DNA from: Clostridia bacterium
GTDB taxonomy: Bacteria; Bacillota; Clostridia; Christensenellales; Pumilibacteraceae
Direction: 5' to 3'
Length of the DNA stretch: 64,000 nucleotides
NCBI GenBank assembly: GCA_017623455.1
Contig: JAGAPA010000079.1
Span: 116,421-180,420 of the forward strand
Part shown: positions 7,321 to 14,969 of the stretch, one piece after another
How positions within the stretch are numbered: the first letter of the stretch is position 1
How the letters are laid out: each line of letters opens with the position of its first letter
The notes under the pieces: model-generated
The model's input: the letters and a program-made list of their open reading frames with translations, nothing else
The model's database searches: none
Told to the model about the DNA's origin: nothing
Translations under genes and position numbers: made by a program

Positions 7321-9072
7321 ATGAAAGAAAAACAACAATGTGTTTCCATAGGCGGTCAGGCTCTTATAGAAGGAGTTATGATGCAGAGCAGAACCACTCA
7401 GGCAATGGCGGTTCGCAATCCCGACGGCTTTGTGGAAGTTAAAGTTAAAAAGCTTAAAAGTATGGGCATCTGGGCTAAGATACCCATTATCCGTGGTTGC
7501 ATATCGTTTGTAAAATCCCTTATCAGCGGAACGAAAACGGTATATGAAAGCGCGGAGGTTGCGTTTCCCGAGGAGGATACCCCCGGCTCGTTTGCAATGG
7601 GAATATCGGGTGTTATCGGAATGTTGTTCGCAATCGCTCTGTTTTTCGTGTTGCCCTCTCTTGCGGTTAGCGGAATAGAAGCACTTTTCAAAATTACGAT
7701 CGACAAATATATCATCCCTCTTATAGAAGGCGCAATCCGAATTCTTATCTTTGTTATATACTTATTGCTCGTATCCAAAATGAAAGATATACGCAGAACG
7801 TTTATGTATCACGGCGCAGAGCACAGAACGATTAATTGCTTCGAAAAGGGCATGGATCTTACCGTGGAAAACGTGCAAAAGTGCAGTACCAGACACAATC
7901 GTTGCGGAACGACGTTCCTGTTTTTCGTAATGATTATGAGCATACTTGTCATTGCGCTCACCACCCTTATATTTTCGCTTTGCGGAATTGGCTGGCTCAT
8001 GACCGAGGGTTGGACGAGAATAGTAATAAGATTGGGACTTTTACCAATAATCGCAGGATGCTCGTACGAATTATTGCAGGGCTTGGCAAGACTACCCGAC
8101 AACTGGTTCGTGGATATTTTCCGCGCGCCCGGTCTTGCGCTTCAGCGCCTCACCACCTATCCTCCCGAGGACGATATGGCAGAGGTTGCAATCCTTTCTT
8201 TCAATACCGTAAGAGCTTATGACGCAAACCCCGACAAGCCTCTTATATCCTTTGGACAATACGAGGTTTCCGCAATGCGCAACTTCATTAATTCCAAGCT
8301 CAGTGCAACCGACGCGGACAGCGCAGAAGCCGATTGGATAATGTGCCACGTGCTTAAAATCAAAAGAGCGGAGCTTGCTTTGCGCGCGCCATTAAACAAG
8401 GACGAGTACAAGGCGGTTATGGAAATTGTAAACAAGCGCAAGGAAGGAACGCCCCTTGACTATATTTTGGGCGAAAGCGAGTTTTACGGTCTTAAGATTA
8501 AGGTCAACGAAAACGTGCTTATTCCTCGTCTTGATACCGAAGTGTTGGTAGAACACGCGCTTAAGTACGTTAGGAGCGGAGATAAGGTTTTAGACCTTAT
8601 GACGGGTAGCGGTTGTATAGCAAAAGCAATCAAAAACAACTCCACGGCGCAAGTGTTTGCTTCCGACGTTTCAGACGAAGCGATAGAGGTTGCAAAGAGC
8701 AATTTAAGCGACGACGGAGTACTTGTAATAAAGAGCGACGTGTTAGAAAATGTCGATGACGTATTTGACGTAATCGTGTCAAATCCCCCGTATATAAGAA
8801 CGGAAGTTGTAGATACTCTTACCAAAGAAGTGCTTGCTCAGCCACGTATTGCGCTTGACGGTGGAGCGGACGGATTGGACGTATACCGCAAGATTGCGTT
8901 GCAAGTTCCCGATCATCTTACCGACGAGGGTACTCTTGCGCTTGAAATCGGTTACGATCAAGCCAAAGACGTTGCGGATATTATGATGGAAAAATTCTCT
9001 TTCGTACGCATTATCAAGGACTTGAACGGCAACGACAGAGTGGTTATCGCAAAAAATAAAAAGGTGAAATAA
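7321..9072 (+). CDS. prmC: Fusion of DUF1385 membrane protein and release factor glutamine methyltransferase PrmC
   Basis: One 583-codon frame carries two proteins that are normally separate. Residues 1 to about 285 are a DUF1385 (YqhQ-type) membrane protein: the start IGGQALIEGVMMQ, hydrophobic segments near 97-120, 133-155, 195-225 and 230-250, and YHGAEHRTINCFE. Residues from about 300 are PrmC, which methylates the GGQ glutamine of release factors: TPLDYILGESEFYGL, the SAM motif DLMTGSGCIAKAI, and NPPY at 488-491. No internal stop is seen. prfA, encoding the PrmC substrate, starts at the next base. The domain order matches the gene order DUF1385-prmC-prfA common in Clostridia, so the fusion probably arose by loss of an intergenic stop. 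Confidence 0.9.
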   Translation: MKEKQQCVSIGGQALIEGVMMQSRTTQAMAVRNPDGFVEVKVKKLKSMGIWAKIPIIRGCISFVKSLISGTKTVYESAEVAFPEEDTPGSFAMGISGVIGMLFAIALFFVLPSLAVSGIEALFKITIDKYIIPLIEGAIRILIFVIYLLLVSKMKDIRRTFMYHGAEHRTINCFEKGMDLTVENVQKCSTRHNRCGTTFLFFVMIMSILVIALTTLIFSLCGIGWLMTEGWTRIVIRLGLLPIIAGCSYELLQGLARLPDNWFVDIFRAPGLALQRLTTYPPEDDMAEVAILSFNTVRAYDANPDKPLISFGQYEVSAMRNFINSKLSATDADSAEADWIMCHVLKIKRAELALRAPLNKDEYKAVMEIVNKRKEGTPLDYILGESEFYGLKIKVNENVLIPRLDTEVLVEHALKYVRSGDKVLDLMTGSGCIAKAIKNNSTAQVFASDVSDEAIEVAKSNLSDDGVLVIKSDVLENVDDVFDVIVSNPPYIRTEVVDTLTKEVLAQPRIALDGGADGLDVYRKIALQVPDHLTDEGTLALEIGYDQAKDVADIMMEKFSFVRIIKDLNGNDRVVIAKNKKVK

Positions 9073-10146
9073 ATGAATATATCAAAGCTTGAAAACATCA
9101 AAAACAAATTCGAAGAACTTACCAAAGCAATCTCTGATCCTGCGGTTATTGCAGACAACAAAGAGTGGACAAAGCTTGTTAAGGAACATTCCGAAATCGA
9201 ACCTATCGTAAACGAATACAACAATCTTATCCGTATTCAAGACGATATCAAGGGCGCAGAAGAAATGCTTAAGGAAGAAACCGACGCAGAGCTTATCGAA
9301 ATGGCGCGTGAGGAAATTCAGGAAAAGAAAAAGGAAGAGGAAGAGGTTACTACTCGTCTTAAAATCCTTCTTTTGCCCGTCGATCCCAACGACGATAAAA
9401 ACGTTATTATCGAAATCCGTGGCGGAGCAGGCGGAGATGAAGCCGCGCTCTTTGCTTACGAGATTATGCGTATGTACAAGATGTACGGAGAAAAGCGCAG
9501 ATGGAAGATTGAGGATATCGATATCAACGATACCGAGCTTGGCGGAGTTAAGGAAGCAGTGTTCTCTATCTCGGGTCAGTCGGCATACTCTTTCCTAAAG
9601 TTCGAAAGCGGAGTACACCGCGTTCAGCGTGTGCCTGAAACCGAATCTCAGGGCAGAATTCACACTTCAACCATTACCGTAGCAGTGCTTCCCGAAGTTG
9701 AGGAGATCAATATCGAAATCAACGAAAAGGACCTCAAAATCGACACTTACCGTTCGTCCGGAGCAGGCGGTCAGCACGTAAACAAAACTGAATCCGCAAT
9801 CCGTATAACTCACCTTCCCACAGGTATAGTAGTTCAGTGTCAGGACGAGCGTTCGCAGATTAAGAACCGCGAAAAGGCTATGCGAGTACTAAAGAGTAAG
9901 CTATACGAAAAACAGCAGGAAGAGGCGGAAAAGGAATACGCGCAGAACCGCCGTTCTCAGGTAGGAACGGGCGACAGAAGCGAAAGAATTCGTACCTACA
10001 ACTTCCCCCAAGGCAGAGTTACCGACCACCGTATTGGTCTTACCCTCTACTCTCTCGACACCTTTATGAACGGTGACCTCGACGAAATGATCGAAGCTCT
10101 ACGTATAGCAGATCAGACTGCAAAACTCGAAGCCGAAACGGAATAA
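9073..10146 (+). CDS. prfA: Peptide chain release factor 1
   Basis: Recognises UAA and UAG stop codons and triggers peptidyl-tRNA hydrolysis. The GGQ motif is at 232-234 within [14 protein letters not shown]. The tripeptide that reads the stop codon is PET, in [13 protein letters not shown], followed by TVAVLPE as in RF1 rather than RF2. 357 residues is standard. It starts directly after the TAA of the DUF1385-PrmC gene, with AAGGTG as ribosome binding site inside that gene, so the enzyme and its substrate are co-translated. Confidence 0.97.
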   Translation: MNISKLENIKNKFEELTKAISDPAVIADNKEWTKLVKEHSEIEPIVNEYNNLIRIQDDIKGAEEMLKEETDAELIEMAREEIQEKKKEEEEVTTRLKILLLPVDPNDDKNVIIEIRGGAGGDEAALFAYEIMRMYKMYGEKRRWKIEDIDINDTELGGVKEAVFSISGQSAYSFLKFESGVHRVQRVPETESQGRIHTSTITVAVLPEVEEINIEINEKDLKIDTYRSSGAGGQHVNKTESAIRITHLPTGIVVQCQDERSQIKNREKAMRVLKSKLYEKQQEEAEKEYAQNRRSQVGTGDRSERIRTYNFPQGRVTDHRIGLTLYSLDTFMNGDLDEMIEALRIADQTAKLEAETE

Positions 10147-10150
10147 AACG

Positions 10151-10252
10151 GCTTATTTGCTTCGCAATAGTGCATAAACTAAAAGCACTCACTTGGTTAC
10201 GTACGACTTGTACGCACCCTGCGTGAGTGCTTTTGTTTATTTCTCTTGCTCG
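10151..10252. repeat. Variable-stem intergenic repeat, copy 2
   Basis: Flanks CTTCGCAATAGTGCATAAAC and TTATTTCTCTTGCTCG match copy 1. The outer stem here is AAAAGCACTCAC against GTGAGTGCTTTT, 12 perfect base pairs and unrelated in sequence to copy 1. The inner hairpin is CGTAC against GTACG. It lies just after prfA and may act as its terminator. Confidence 0.7.
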
Positions 10253-10450
10253 GTGGGCAGACCCACAGTCGATATTGTGCTTTAACAAAGCAAGTAAATT
10301 ACTACTGTTAGTTCTTCAGTTTGGGAGTGCGCCTTCGCACCTCGTTTCTAAGCCGTTTTCAAGCTTAAAGCTTGACCTAATATGAGTACTTTCACTAAAG
10401 TTAGTAATTAACTATCGTTAGTTCTTTAGTTTGACAGTGGGTCTGCCCAC
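10253..10450. repeat. Composite repeat with short hairpin modules
   Basis: GTGGGCAGACCCAC (10253-10266) is a 5-bp stem with a CAGA loop. It is followed by the shared spacer ATTGTGCTTTAACAAAGCAAG, and by small TTAGTTCTT hairpins. GTGCGCCTTCGCAC, another 5-bp stem, is at 10327-10340, and GTGGGTCTGCCCAC, the inverted form of the first, at 10437-10450. The same spacer recurs near 10508 and 53300. Confidence 0.65.
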
Positions 10451-10505
10451 CGCCCTGCGTGAGTGCTTTTGTTTATTTCTCTTGCTTGGTGCGAATGCGC
10501 ACTCC
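10451..10505. repeat. Right half of variable-stem repeat plus GTGCG hairpin
   Basis: CGCCCTGCGTGAGTGC through TTATTTCTCTTGCT repeats the right arm of copy 2 without its left arm, and is followed by GGTGCGAATGCGCACTCC, the GTGCG/CGCAC hairpin. Confidence 0.55.
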
Positions 10506-10560
10506 CGATTATTGTGCTTTAACAAACCAAACAATCAATTATTGATAGTTTCTCATAAAT

Positions 10561-10585
10561 GTAGGGGCGATTCACGAATCGCCCG
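10561..10585. repeat. GGGCGATTC hairpin repeat
   Basis: GTAGGGGCGATTC and GAATCGCCCG form a 9-bp near-perfect palindrome. Identical or near-identical copies are at 10756-10780 and 34116-34140. Confidence 0.65.
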
Positions 10586-10604
10586 AATACCTACCCCAAA
10601 AAAA

Positions 10605-10635
10605 TGTCATTGCGAGCAAGCGTGGAGGAATCTCG
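10605..10635. repeat. TCATTGCGAG-type dispersed repeat
   Basis: TGTCATTGCGAGCAAGCGTG and GAGGAATCTCG match a repeat seen in many bacterial genomes that begins with TCATTGCGAG and ends with GCAATCTC. Related copies are at 10825-10862 and 33950-33984. Confidence 0.6.
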
Positions 10636-10665
10636 CGCCAAATTCCCCACTAATCATCCTCATAA

Positions 10666-10733
10666 AGCCGTCCTTGCAAAGGAAGGTGGCGACGTAGTCG
10701 ACGGAAGGATTGGATAAAAAATCCTCTCCGTCA
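10666..10733. repeat. CCGTCCTTGCAAAGGA-type dispersed repeat
   Basis: GCCGTCCTTGCAAAGGAAGG, then a GACGTAGTC hairpin, then ACGGAAGGATTGG. It resembles an abundant intergenic repeat of gut Clostridia (CCTCC-TTTGCAAGGGAGGTGG type). The identification rests on recalled similarity. Confidence 0.5.
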
Positions 10734-10755
10734 TTCAATTCTTACAAGTATTTAT

Positions 10756-10862
10756 GTAGGGGCGATTCATGAATCGCCCGTACGACTAAAAGAGGTAAAA
10801 TCACCATTAGTTCTCACACCCCTCCTGTCATTGCGAGTCTACGAAGTAGGCGTGGCAATCTC
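10756..10862. repeat. Second GGGCGATTC hairpin and TCATTGCGAG repeat
   Basis: A GTAGGGGCGATTCATG hairpin copy (10756-10780) is followed by a TGTCATTGCGAG copy (10825-10862) that ends in GCGTGGCAATCTCC. The bases between and after, up to the gene at 10950, hold nothing else recognisable except an AAAGCACGCT/AGCGTGCTTT hairpin at 10911-10946. Confidence 0.55.
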
Positions 10863-10949
10863 CAAGCTTAAACGAGGCAATCTCAATTATCCATAAGAGT
10901 TCCTTACAACAAAGCACGCTTATCTTTTATTGATACAGCGTGCTTTTCC

Positions 10950-11153
10950 TTACTTATTATGATATTCTTCAAATAAGTCGTTTGGCGTACATTCCAATAT
11001 GTCGCATATAGCCTTTAGGTTTTCAAACTTAATGCTTGTAGTTTCGTTATTGATTATCCTATTAAAATTCTGATAACTTAGCCCAAGTTGTATATAAAGC
11101 CAATATTTTGTTTTACCCTTCTCTTCTAAAATTTCTTTTATTCTTAATTTCAT
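10950..11153 (-). CDS. Small XRE-family helix-turn-helix regulator
   Basis: A 67-residue Cro/CI-type DNA-binding protein that is almost entirely helix-turn-helix: KLRIKEILEEKGKTKYWLY, then LSYQNFNRIINNE and LKAICDILECTPNDLFE. I start it at the ATG at 11153, just after GTGGGTGTAATT, rather than at the longer 77-codon frame, because the extra residues would run through the operator region. It resembles short phage- or plasmid-type repressors. A divergent promoter (11202-11230) and repeated TATATAATGTA sequences upstream suggest self-regulation. Confidence 0.75.
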   Translation of the reverse strand: MKLRIKEILEEKGKTKYWLYIQLGLSYQNFNRIINNETTSIKFENLKAICDILECTPNDLFEEYHNK

Positions 11154-11201
11154 AATTACACCCACATTATATATTGTGTACATTATATAGGATAAAATGC
11201 C

Positions 11202-11230
11202 TTGACAAGTAGACTTACAGGTTATATAAT
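11202..11230 (+). promoter_or_regulatory. Divergent promoter upstream of the XRE gene
   Basis: TTGACA at 11202-11207 and TATAAT at 11225-11230, 17 bases apart, point away from the XRE gene. TATATAATGTA with ATACA or ACACA occurs in both orientations around the -10 boxes (11165-11195 and 11222-11240), fitting a repressor operator. No gene follows on the plus strand before 11640. Confidence 0.55.
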
Positions 11231-11281
11231 GTATACATTAGACAGCGAATTTTTTTATGAAATTGCGTGTATATACCAAAT

Positions 11282-11313
11282 ATAAAAAGACTAACGTAAT
11301 TTTAGTTAGTCTT
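11282..11313 (-). terminator. Terminator of the second XRE gene
   Basis: AAGACTAAC and GTTAGTCTT form a perfect 9-bp stem. Read on the minus strand it is followed by TTTTATATTT, and it lies 32 bases after the stop of the XRE gene at 11345. Confidence 0.7.
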
Positions 11314-11344
11314 AACTTGGGTTTTATTGATTTTAGTTATGTTT

Positions 11345-11548
11345 CTACTCTTCCAGTCCTGCCAAATAATCAATGGTAACGTTAAAAAACGTAGCAAGCG
11401 CAATAAGATTAGAAAGCTTTGGTTCTCTAAGTCCGTTTTCCCACAAGCTTATAATGCCTTTGCTTACGTTAATGGATGAGGCAAGCTCTACCTGCCCCAC
11501 CTGATTTTCCATTCTCAATTCCTTTAATTTTTCCGCAAATTTTTCCAT
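11345..11548 (-). CDS. XRE-family transcriptional repressor
   Basis: A 67-residue Cro/CI-type protein: FAEKLKELRMENQVGQVELA, then INVSKGIISLWENGLREPK, the recognition-helix region, and LIALATFFNVTIDYLAG, typical of SinR/phage repressor-like proteins. It is divergent from the gene at 11640. Two copies of the pattern CTYACA-AN-GTAAG (11560-11573 and 11589-11602) lie between them, one overlapping the -35/-10 spacer of the neighbour, which suggests that it represses both itself and that gene. Confidence 0.85.
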   Translation of the reverse strand: MEKFAEKLKELRMENQVGQVELASSINVSKGIISLWENGLREPKLSNLIALATFFNVTIDYLAGLEE

Positions 11549-11559
11549 ATTTTTATTAT

Positions 11560-11611
11560 CTCACAAAAGTAAGAAAAATACTTGACTTCTTACAACTGTA
11601 AGAAATATAAT
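11560..11611 (+). promoter_or_regulatory. Promoter and paired operators between XRE gene and small gene
   Basis: TTGACT at 11582-11587 and TATAAT at 11606-11611 are 18 bases apart. CTTACAACTGTAAG (11589-11602), a perfect 6-bp inverted repeat, lies in the spacer; the related CTCACAAAAGTAAG is at 11560-11573. Confidence 0.7.
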
Positions 11612-11639
11612 TATATTAATAAATTTATAGGAGCAGATT

Positions 11640-11930
11640 ATGAATAAAAAACTGATAATTACAGAAGAAATAAACAACTATTTCAAGCGCATTAATTGTA
11701 AGGTATTTGAAGAAAAATTTAATTCTTTGCTTTATGAAACAATGTGTTTTTTAGATAACTTTACGGATATAGTAAGAGATGCGCTCAGTAATGACAGCGA
11801 GGAAGTAAGACAGTACGTTTTATCCAAGATAGACCTTGAAGACGAGAAGCAAGTACGAGATTACGTAAGATTTTATTTGGAGAACGCTTTTGTTTGTACG
11901 TTCCCTAACCGTTGGAAAAAAAGACCGTAG
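11640..11930 (+). CDS. Small protein of unknown function under XRE control
   Basis: A 96-residue soluble, charged protein with no recognised family. The ATG has a good TAGGAG site. The sequence is predicted to be mostly helical and has an acidic centre (NDSEEVRQYV, KIDLEDEKQVRDYVRFYLE) and a basic end (NRWKKRP). No signal peptide or membrane segment is evident. It is divergent from an XRE repressor with operators over its promoter, an arrangement typical of prophage-remnant or toxin-antitoxin-like loci, but no catalytic motif supports either. Confidence 0.65.
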   Translation: MNKKLIITEEINNYFKRINCKVFEEKFNSLLYETMCFLDNFTDIVRDALSNDSEEVRQYVLSKIDLEDEKQVRDYVRFYLENAFVCTFPNRWKKRP

Positions 11931-11994
11931 GAAGGTGTCAACGTGACGTTGGGTCTGCCCACAACTTCTAATTTCCCACTTTTTTATTATATAC

Positions 11995-12023
11995 TTGACG
12001 ATTTAGGCATTTGCGTGTATAAT
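11995..12023 (+). promoter_or_regulatory. Sigma-A promoter of proBAC
   Basis: TTGACG at 11995-12000 and TATAAT at 12018-12023, 17 bases apart, 36 bases before the proB start. A degenerate GGGTCTGCCCAC repeat fragment (11951-11962) lies upstream. Confidence 0.85.
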
Positions 12024-12058
12024 ATATAGAACGCACAATAAAAGGTAGAAAAAGTATT

Positions 12059-12823
12059 ATGAAAATCGTAGTAAAAGTAGGAACTTCAACGCTTGCTCAC
12101 AAGACGGGTAATCTTAACATTCGTCACGTAGAGGAGCTTACAAAGGTACTGAGCGATCTTAAAAACGCAGGACACGAAATAGTCCTTGTATCCTCGGGCG
12201 CAATAGGAATGGGCGTAGCAAAGCTTTCGTTATCCAATAAGCCTACCGATATTCCCACAAAGCAGGCGGCGGCAGCCGTTGGACAGTGTGAGCTTATGTA
12301 CGTATACGATAAGCTTTTTTCCGAGTATAATCACACGGTTGCGCAAATACTTCTTACAGGTTCCGACTTTTCAAACGAGGAACGCCACAAAAATTTTGAG
12401 AATACGATGAAACGTTTGTTAGAACTTGGTGCGCTTCCCGTTATCAACGAAAACGACACTGTATCTACCGATGAGATAAAAGTAGGAGATAACGACACTC
12501 TTTCTTCGCTCGTAGCCGTTAGCGTAAAGGCAGACCTTTTGGTACTTCTTTCAGACATCGACGGATTGTTTACAGGTGATCCGAGAAAGGATAAAAACGC
12601 AAAGCTTATTACTGAAGTGCGTGGCATAACCGACGAAATTCGCGCTTTAGCAGGTAAAGAGGGTAGCGAGCTTGGAACTGGAGGAATGATAACCAAGCTC
12701 AACGCTGCAAAAATTTGCAACGATAACGGTTGTGATATGATTATCGCAAACGGCAGTAACCCCTCCGTGCTTTATGATATCGTAGAGGGCAAGCAAGCCG
12801 TTTATACCCGCTTTTTTGCCTAA
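12059..12823 (+). CDS. proB: Glutamate 5-kinase (short form, no PUA domain)
   Basis: First step of proline synthesis: phosphorylates glutamate to gamma-glutamyl phosphate. An amino acid kinase fold covers the whole protein: KIVVKVGTSTLAH, LVSSGAIGMGVAKL, LPVINENDTVS, GDNDTLSSLVA, LLSDIDGLFTGDPR and GTGGMITKLNAA. At 254 residues it lacks the C-terminal PUA domain of the 367-residue Escherichia coli enzyme, as some Firmicutes enzymes do. proA starts 14 bases later. Confidence 0.95.
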   Translation: MKIVVKVGTSTLAHKTGNLNIRHVEELTKVLSDLKNAGHEIVLVSSGAIGMGVAKLSLSNKPTDIPTKQAAAAVGQCELMYVYDKLFSEYNHTVAQILLTGSDFSNEERHKNFENTMKRLLELGALPVINENDTVSTDEIKVGDNDTLSSLVAVSVKADLLVLLSDIDGLFTGDPRKDKNAKLITEVRGITDEIRALAGKEGSELGTGGMITKLNAAKICNDNGCDMIIANGSNPSVLYDIVEGKQAVYTRFFA

Positions 12824-12837
12824 AAAAGGAGATACGT

Positions 12838-14088
12838 ATGCAGGATATTCAGACAATTTTAGCAAACGCAAAGCGAGCTTCACGAGATTTGGCGGTGCTT
12901 GATACCGATATAAAAAACTCTGCGCTTATCGCTATTGCAAAGGCTCTTACAGATAATGCTGACGAGATTTTGCAAGCAAACAAAATAGACGTGGAAAATG
13001 CAAAAGGCAAGATAAGCGACGTTATGATAGATCGTCTGTCGCTTAATCAAAAACGTATTGAAGGAATGGCTCAGGGAATAATGGACGTTGTAAAGCTTCC
13101 CGATCCCGTGGGCGAAGAAATAGAAGCTTTTGCCCGTCCAAACGGCTTGCAGATATCCCGTGTTTCGGTGCCTTTGGGGGTTATTGCAATAATCTACGAG
13201 AGTCGTCCCAACGTAACGAGCGACGGCGCGGCATTATGTCTTAAAAGCGGTAACGCGTGCATCTTAAGATGCGGAAAAGAAGCGTTTAATACGTCTAAAA
13301 GTATTGTAAACGTTATTCGTGCCACTCTTGAAAAACAGGGCTTAAACCCCGATTTTGTCAATATGCCGTCCTCACCCTCGCGTGAGGATGCAACCGCGCT
13401 CATGAATGCCGTAGGCTACGTAGACGCGCTTATTCCAAGAGGCGGAGCAGGACTGATCCGTGCGTGCGTGGAGAACGCAAAAGTTCCGTGTATAGAAACG
13501 GGAACGGGAATTTGTCACGTATACGTGGATAGATACGCCGACTTTGATAAGGCACTCAATATTATCGAGAACGCCAAAACGAGCCGTCCTTCCGTGTGCA
13601 ATGCAGAAGAGGTTTGTCTTGTTCACGAAAATATAGCAAAAGAATTTCTGCCACTTTTGAAGCAAAGACTTGTAAGTGACAGAAAGGAAAATCCCGTACA
13701 GCTTCGACTTTGCGAAAAATCCGCTAAGATTATAGACGGAATAATGGCAACCGAAGCCGATTTTAATACCGAGTTTTTGGATTATATCCTCGCCGTAAAA
13801 ATCGTAAGTAGTGCCGACGAGGCTATAGAACACATCGCAAACCATTCTACACACCATAGCGACTGTATAATTACCGAAAATTCGATAGTTGCAAAGCGTT
13901 TTATTAAAAACGTGGACAGTGCCGCGGTTTATCACAATGCGTCCACCCGTTTTACGGACGGAGGCGAGTTTGGCAAGGGATGTGAGATTGGAATTTCTAC
14001 GCAAAAATTACACGCAAGAGGTCCTATGGGACTAAAGGAACTTACCTCGTACAAGTACGTTATTTCAGGCGAGGGACAAATTCGTTAA
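12838..14088 (+). CDS. proA: Gamma-glutamyl phosphate reductase
   Basis: Second step of proline synthesis: NADPH-dependent reduction of gamma-glutamyl phosphate to glutamate semialdehyde. The aldehyde-dehydrogenase-type fold is visible in VPLGVIAIIYESRPNVT, GNACILRCGKEA, and LIPRGGAGLI; the catalytic cysteine is at 254 in the SVCNAEE context. It ends with the family motif HARGPMGLKELTSYKY. 416 residues is normal. AAAGGAG precedes the start. Confidence 0.96.
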   Translation: MQDIQTILANAKRASRDLAVLDTDIKNSALIAIAKALTDNADEILQANKIDVENAKGKISDVMIDRLSLNQKRIEGMAQGIMDVVKLPDPVGEEIEAFARPNGLQISRVSVPLGVIAIIYESRPNVTSDGAALCLKSGNACILRCGKEAFNTSKSIVNVIRATLEKQGLNPDFVNMPSSPSREDATALMNAVGYVDALIPRGGAGLIRACVENAKVPCIETGTGICHVYVDRYADFDKALNIIENAKTSRPSVCNAEEVCLVHENIAKEFLPLLKQRLVSDRKENPVQLRLCEKSAKIIDGIMATEADFNTEFLDYILAVKIVSSADEAIEHIANHSTHHSDCIITENSIVAKRFIKNVDSAAVYHNASTRFTDGGEFGKGCEIGISTQKLHARGPMGLKELTSYKYVISGEGQIR

Positions 14089-14100
14089 AGGAGAAGAAAA

Positions 14101-14898
14101 ATGAAATACGTATTTGGCTTTTTAGGTACGGGCAATATGGGTTCGGCGCTCGTGCGCGCAGTTGCAAAACAGGTCAGCGCAGACAAAATTTGCATTTGCG
14201 ACCACAACGAAAGCAAGACGTCTGCCCTTAAAAACGAACTTGGAGTATCGGTTGAGAGCGCAGAAGAATTGGTTAGAAACAGCGAATACCTCGTGCTCGG
14301 AGTAAAACCGCAAAAGCTCGATTCTACTGCTTTGGAGATCGGTAAAGCGGTAAATGAAAATCCTAATCTTAAAATAATTTCTATGCTTGCCGCAGTTGAT
14401 ACCGACAAGCTTGAGGCGGTTTTGGGGAAAAGAGAATACGTGCGCATTATGCCCAATACCCCCGTACTTTTGGGCGAAGGCGTAGTTTTGTACTGCACCA
14501 AAAACACAACGGCAGACAGCGAAAAAACGTTTATAAATGCGTTTGAAAAAGCAGGAAAAACCGTAAAGCTTGACGAGAGCTTGATGGATGCCGGAATGTC
14601 GCTTTCGGGTTGCGGACCTGCGTTTGTGTATATGTTTATCGACGCGCTAGCTAAAGCAGGCGAAAAATTGGGGCTTGACGGCGAGCTTGCTTTGGAGCTT
14701 GCCACGCAAACCGTAAAAGGCTCGGCAATGATGGTGGAAAAGCTTGGTAATCCCGAGCAACTCCGTATCAACGTTTGCTCACCGGGCGGAACTACCATAG
14801 AGGGAGTAAACAGCCTGCAAAACGACGGGCTTGACAATACCGTAAGCAAAGCTCTTACCGCAAGCTACAACAAAAGTAAGCTTCTTTCAAAAAAGTAA
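14101..14898 (+). CDS. proC: Pyrroline-5-carboxylate reductase
   Basis: Last step of proline synthesis: reduces 1-pyrroline-5-carboxylate to proline with NAD(P)H. The N-terminal Rossmann motif GFLGTGNMGSAL is at 6-17 and the C-terminal family signature SPGGTTIEGVNSLQ is near 223-236. VRIMPNTPVLLGEG is also typical. 265 residues is normal. It starts 12 bases after proA, with AAAGGAG, so the window carries the whole pathway from glutamate in one operon. Confidence 0.96.
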   Translation: MKYVFGFLGTGNMGSALVRAVAKQVSADKICICDHNESKTSALKNELGVSVESAEELVRNSEYLVLGVKPQKLDSTALEIGKAVNENPNLKIISMLAAVDTDKLEAVLGKREYVRIMPNTPVLLGEGVVLYCTKNTTADSEKTFINAFEKAGKTVKLDESLMDAGMSLSGCGPAFVYMFIDALAKAGEKLGLDGELALELATQTVKGSAMMVEKLGNPEQLRINVCSPGGTTIEGVNSLQNDGLDNTVSKALTASYNKSKLLSKK

Positions 14899-14922
14899 AT
14901 TTAGCGCAAAATCAACAAAAAT

Positions 14923-14955
14923 AAAACCGTTCCTAAAATACAAAGGAACGGTTTT
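14923..14955. terminator. Bidirectional terminator between proC and the membrane protein gene
   Basis: AAAACCGTTCC and GGAACGGTTTT form an 11-bp stem around an 11-base loop. It can serve proC on the plus strand and the convergent gene at 14970 on the minus strand. Confidence 0.85.
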
Positions 14956-14969
14956 CTCATATACGTACG

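Noticed and set aside
10431-10697. 88-codon plus-strand frame in the repeat region
   Set aside because: It runs through several repeat copies, has no ribosome binding site and no recognisable protein features.
13372-14004. 210-codon minus-strand frame opposite proA
   Set aside because: It is the shadow of a clear proA coding frame, with a cysteine- and histidine-rich composition typical of antisense frames.
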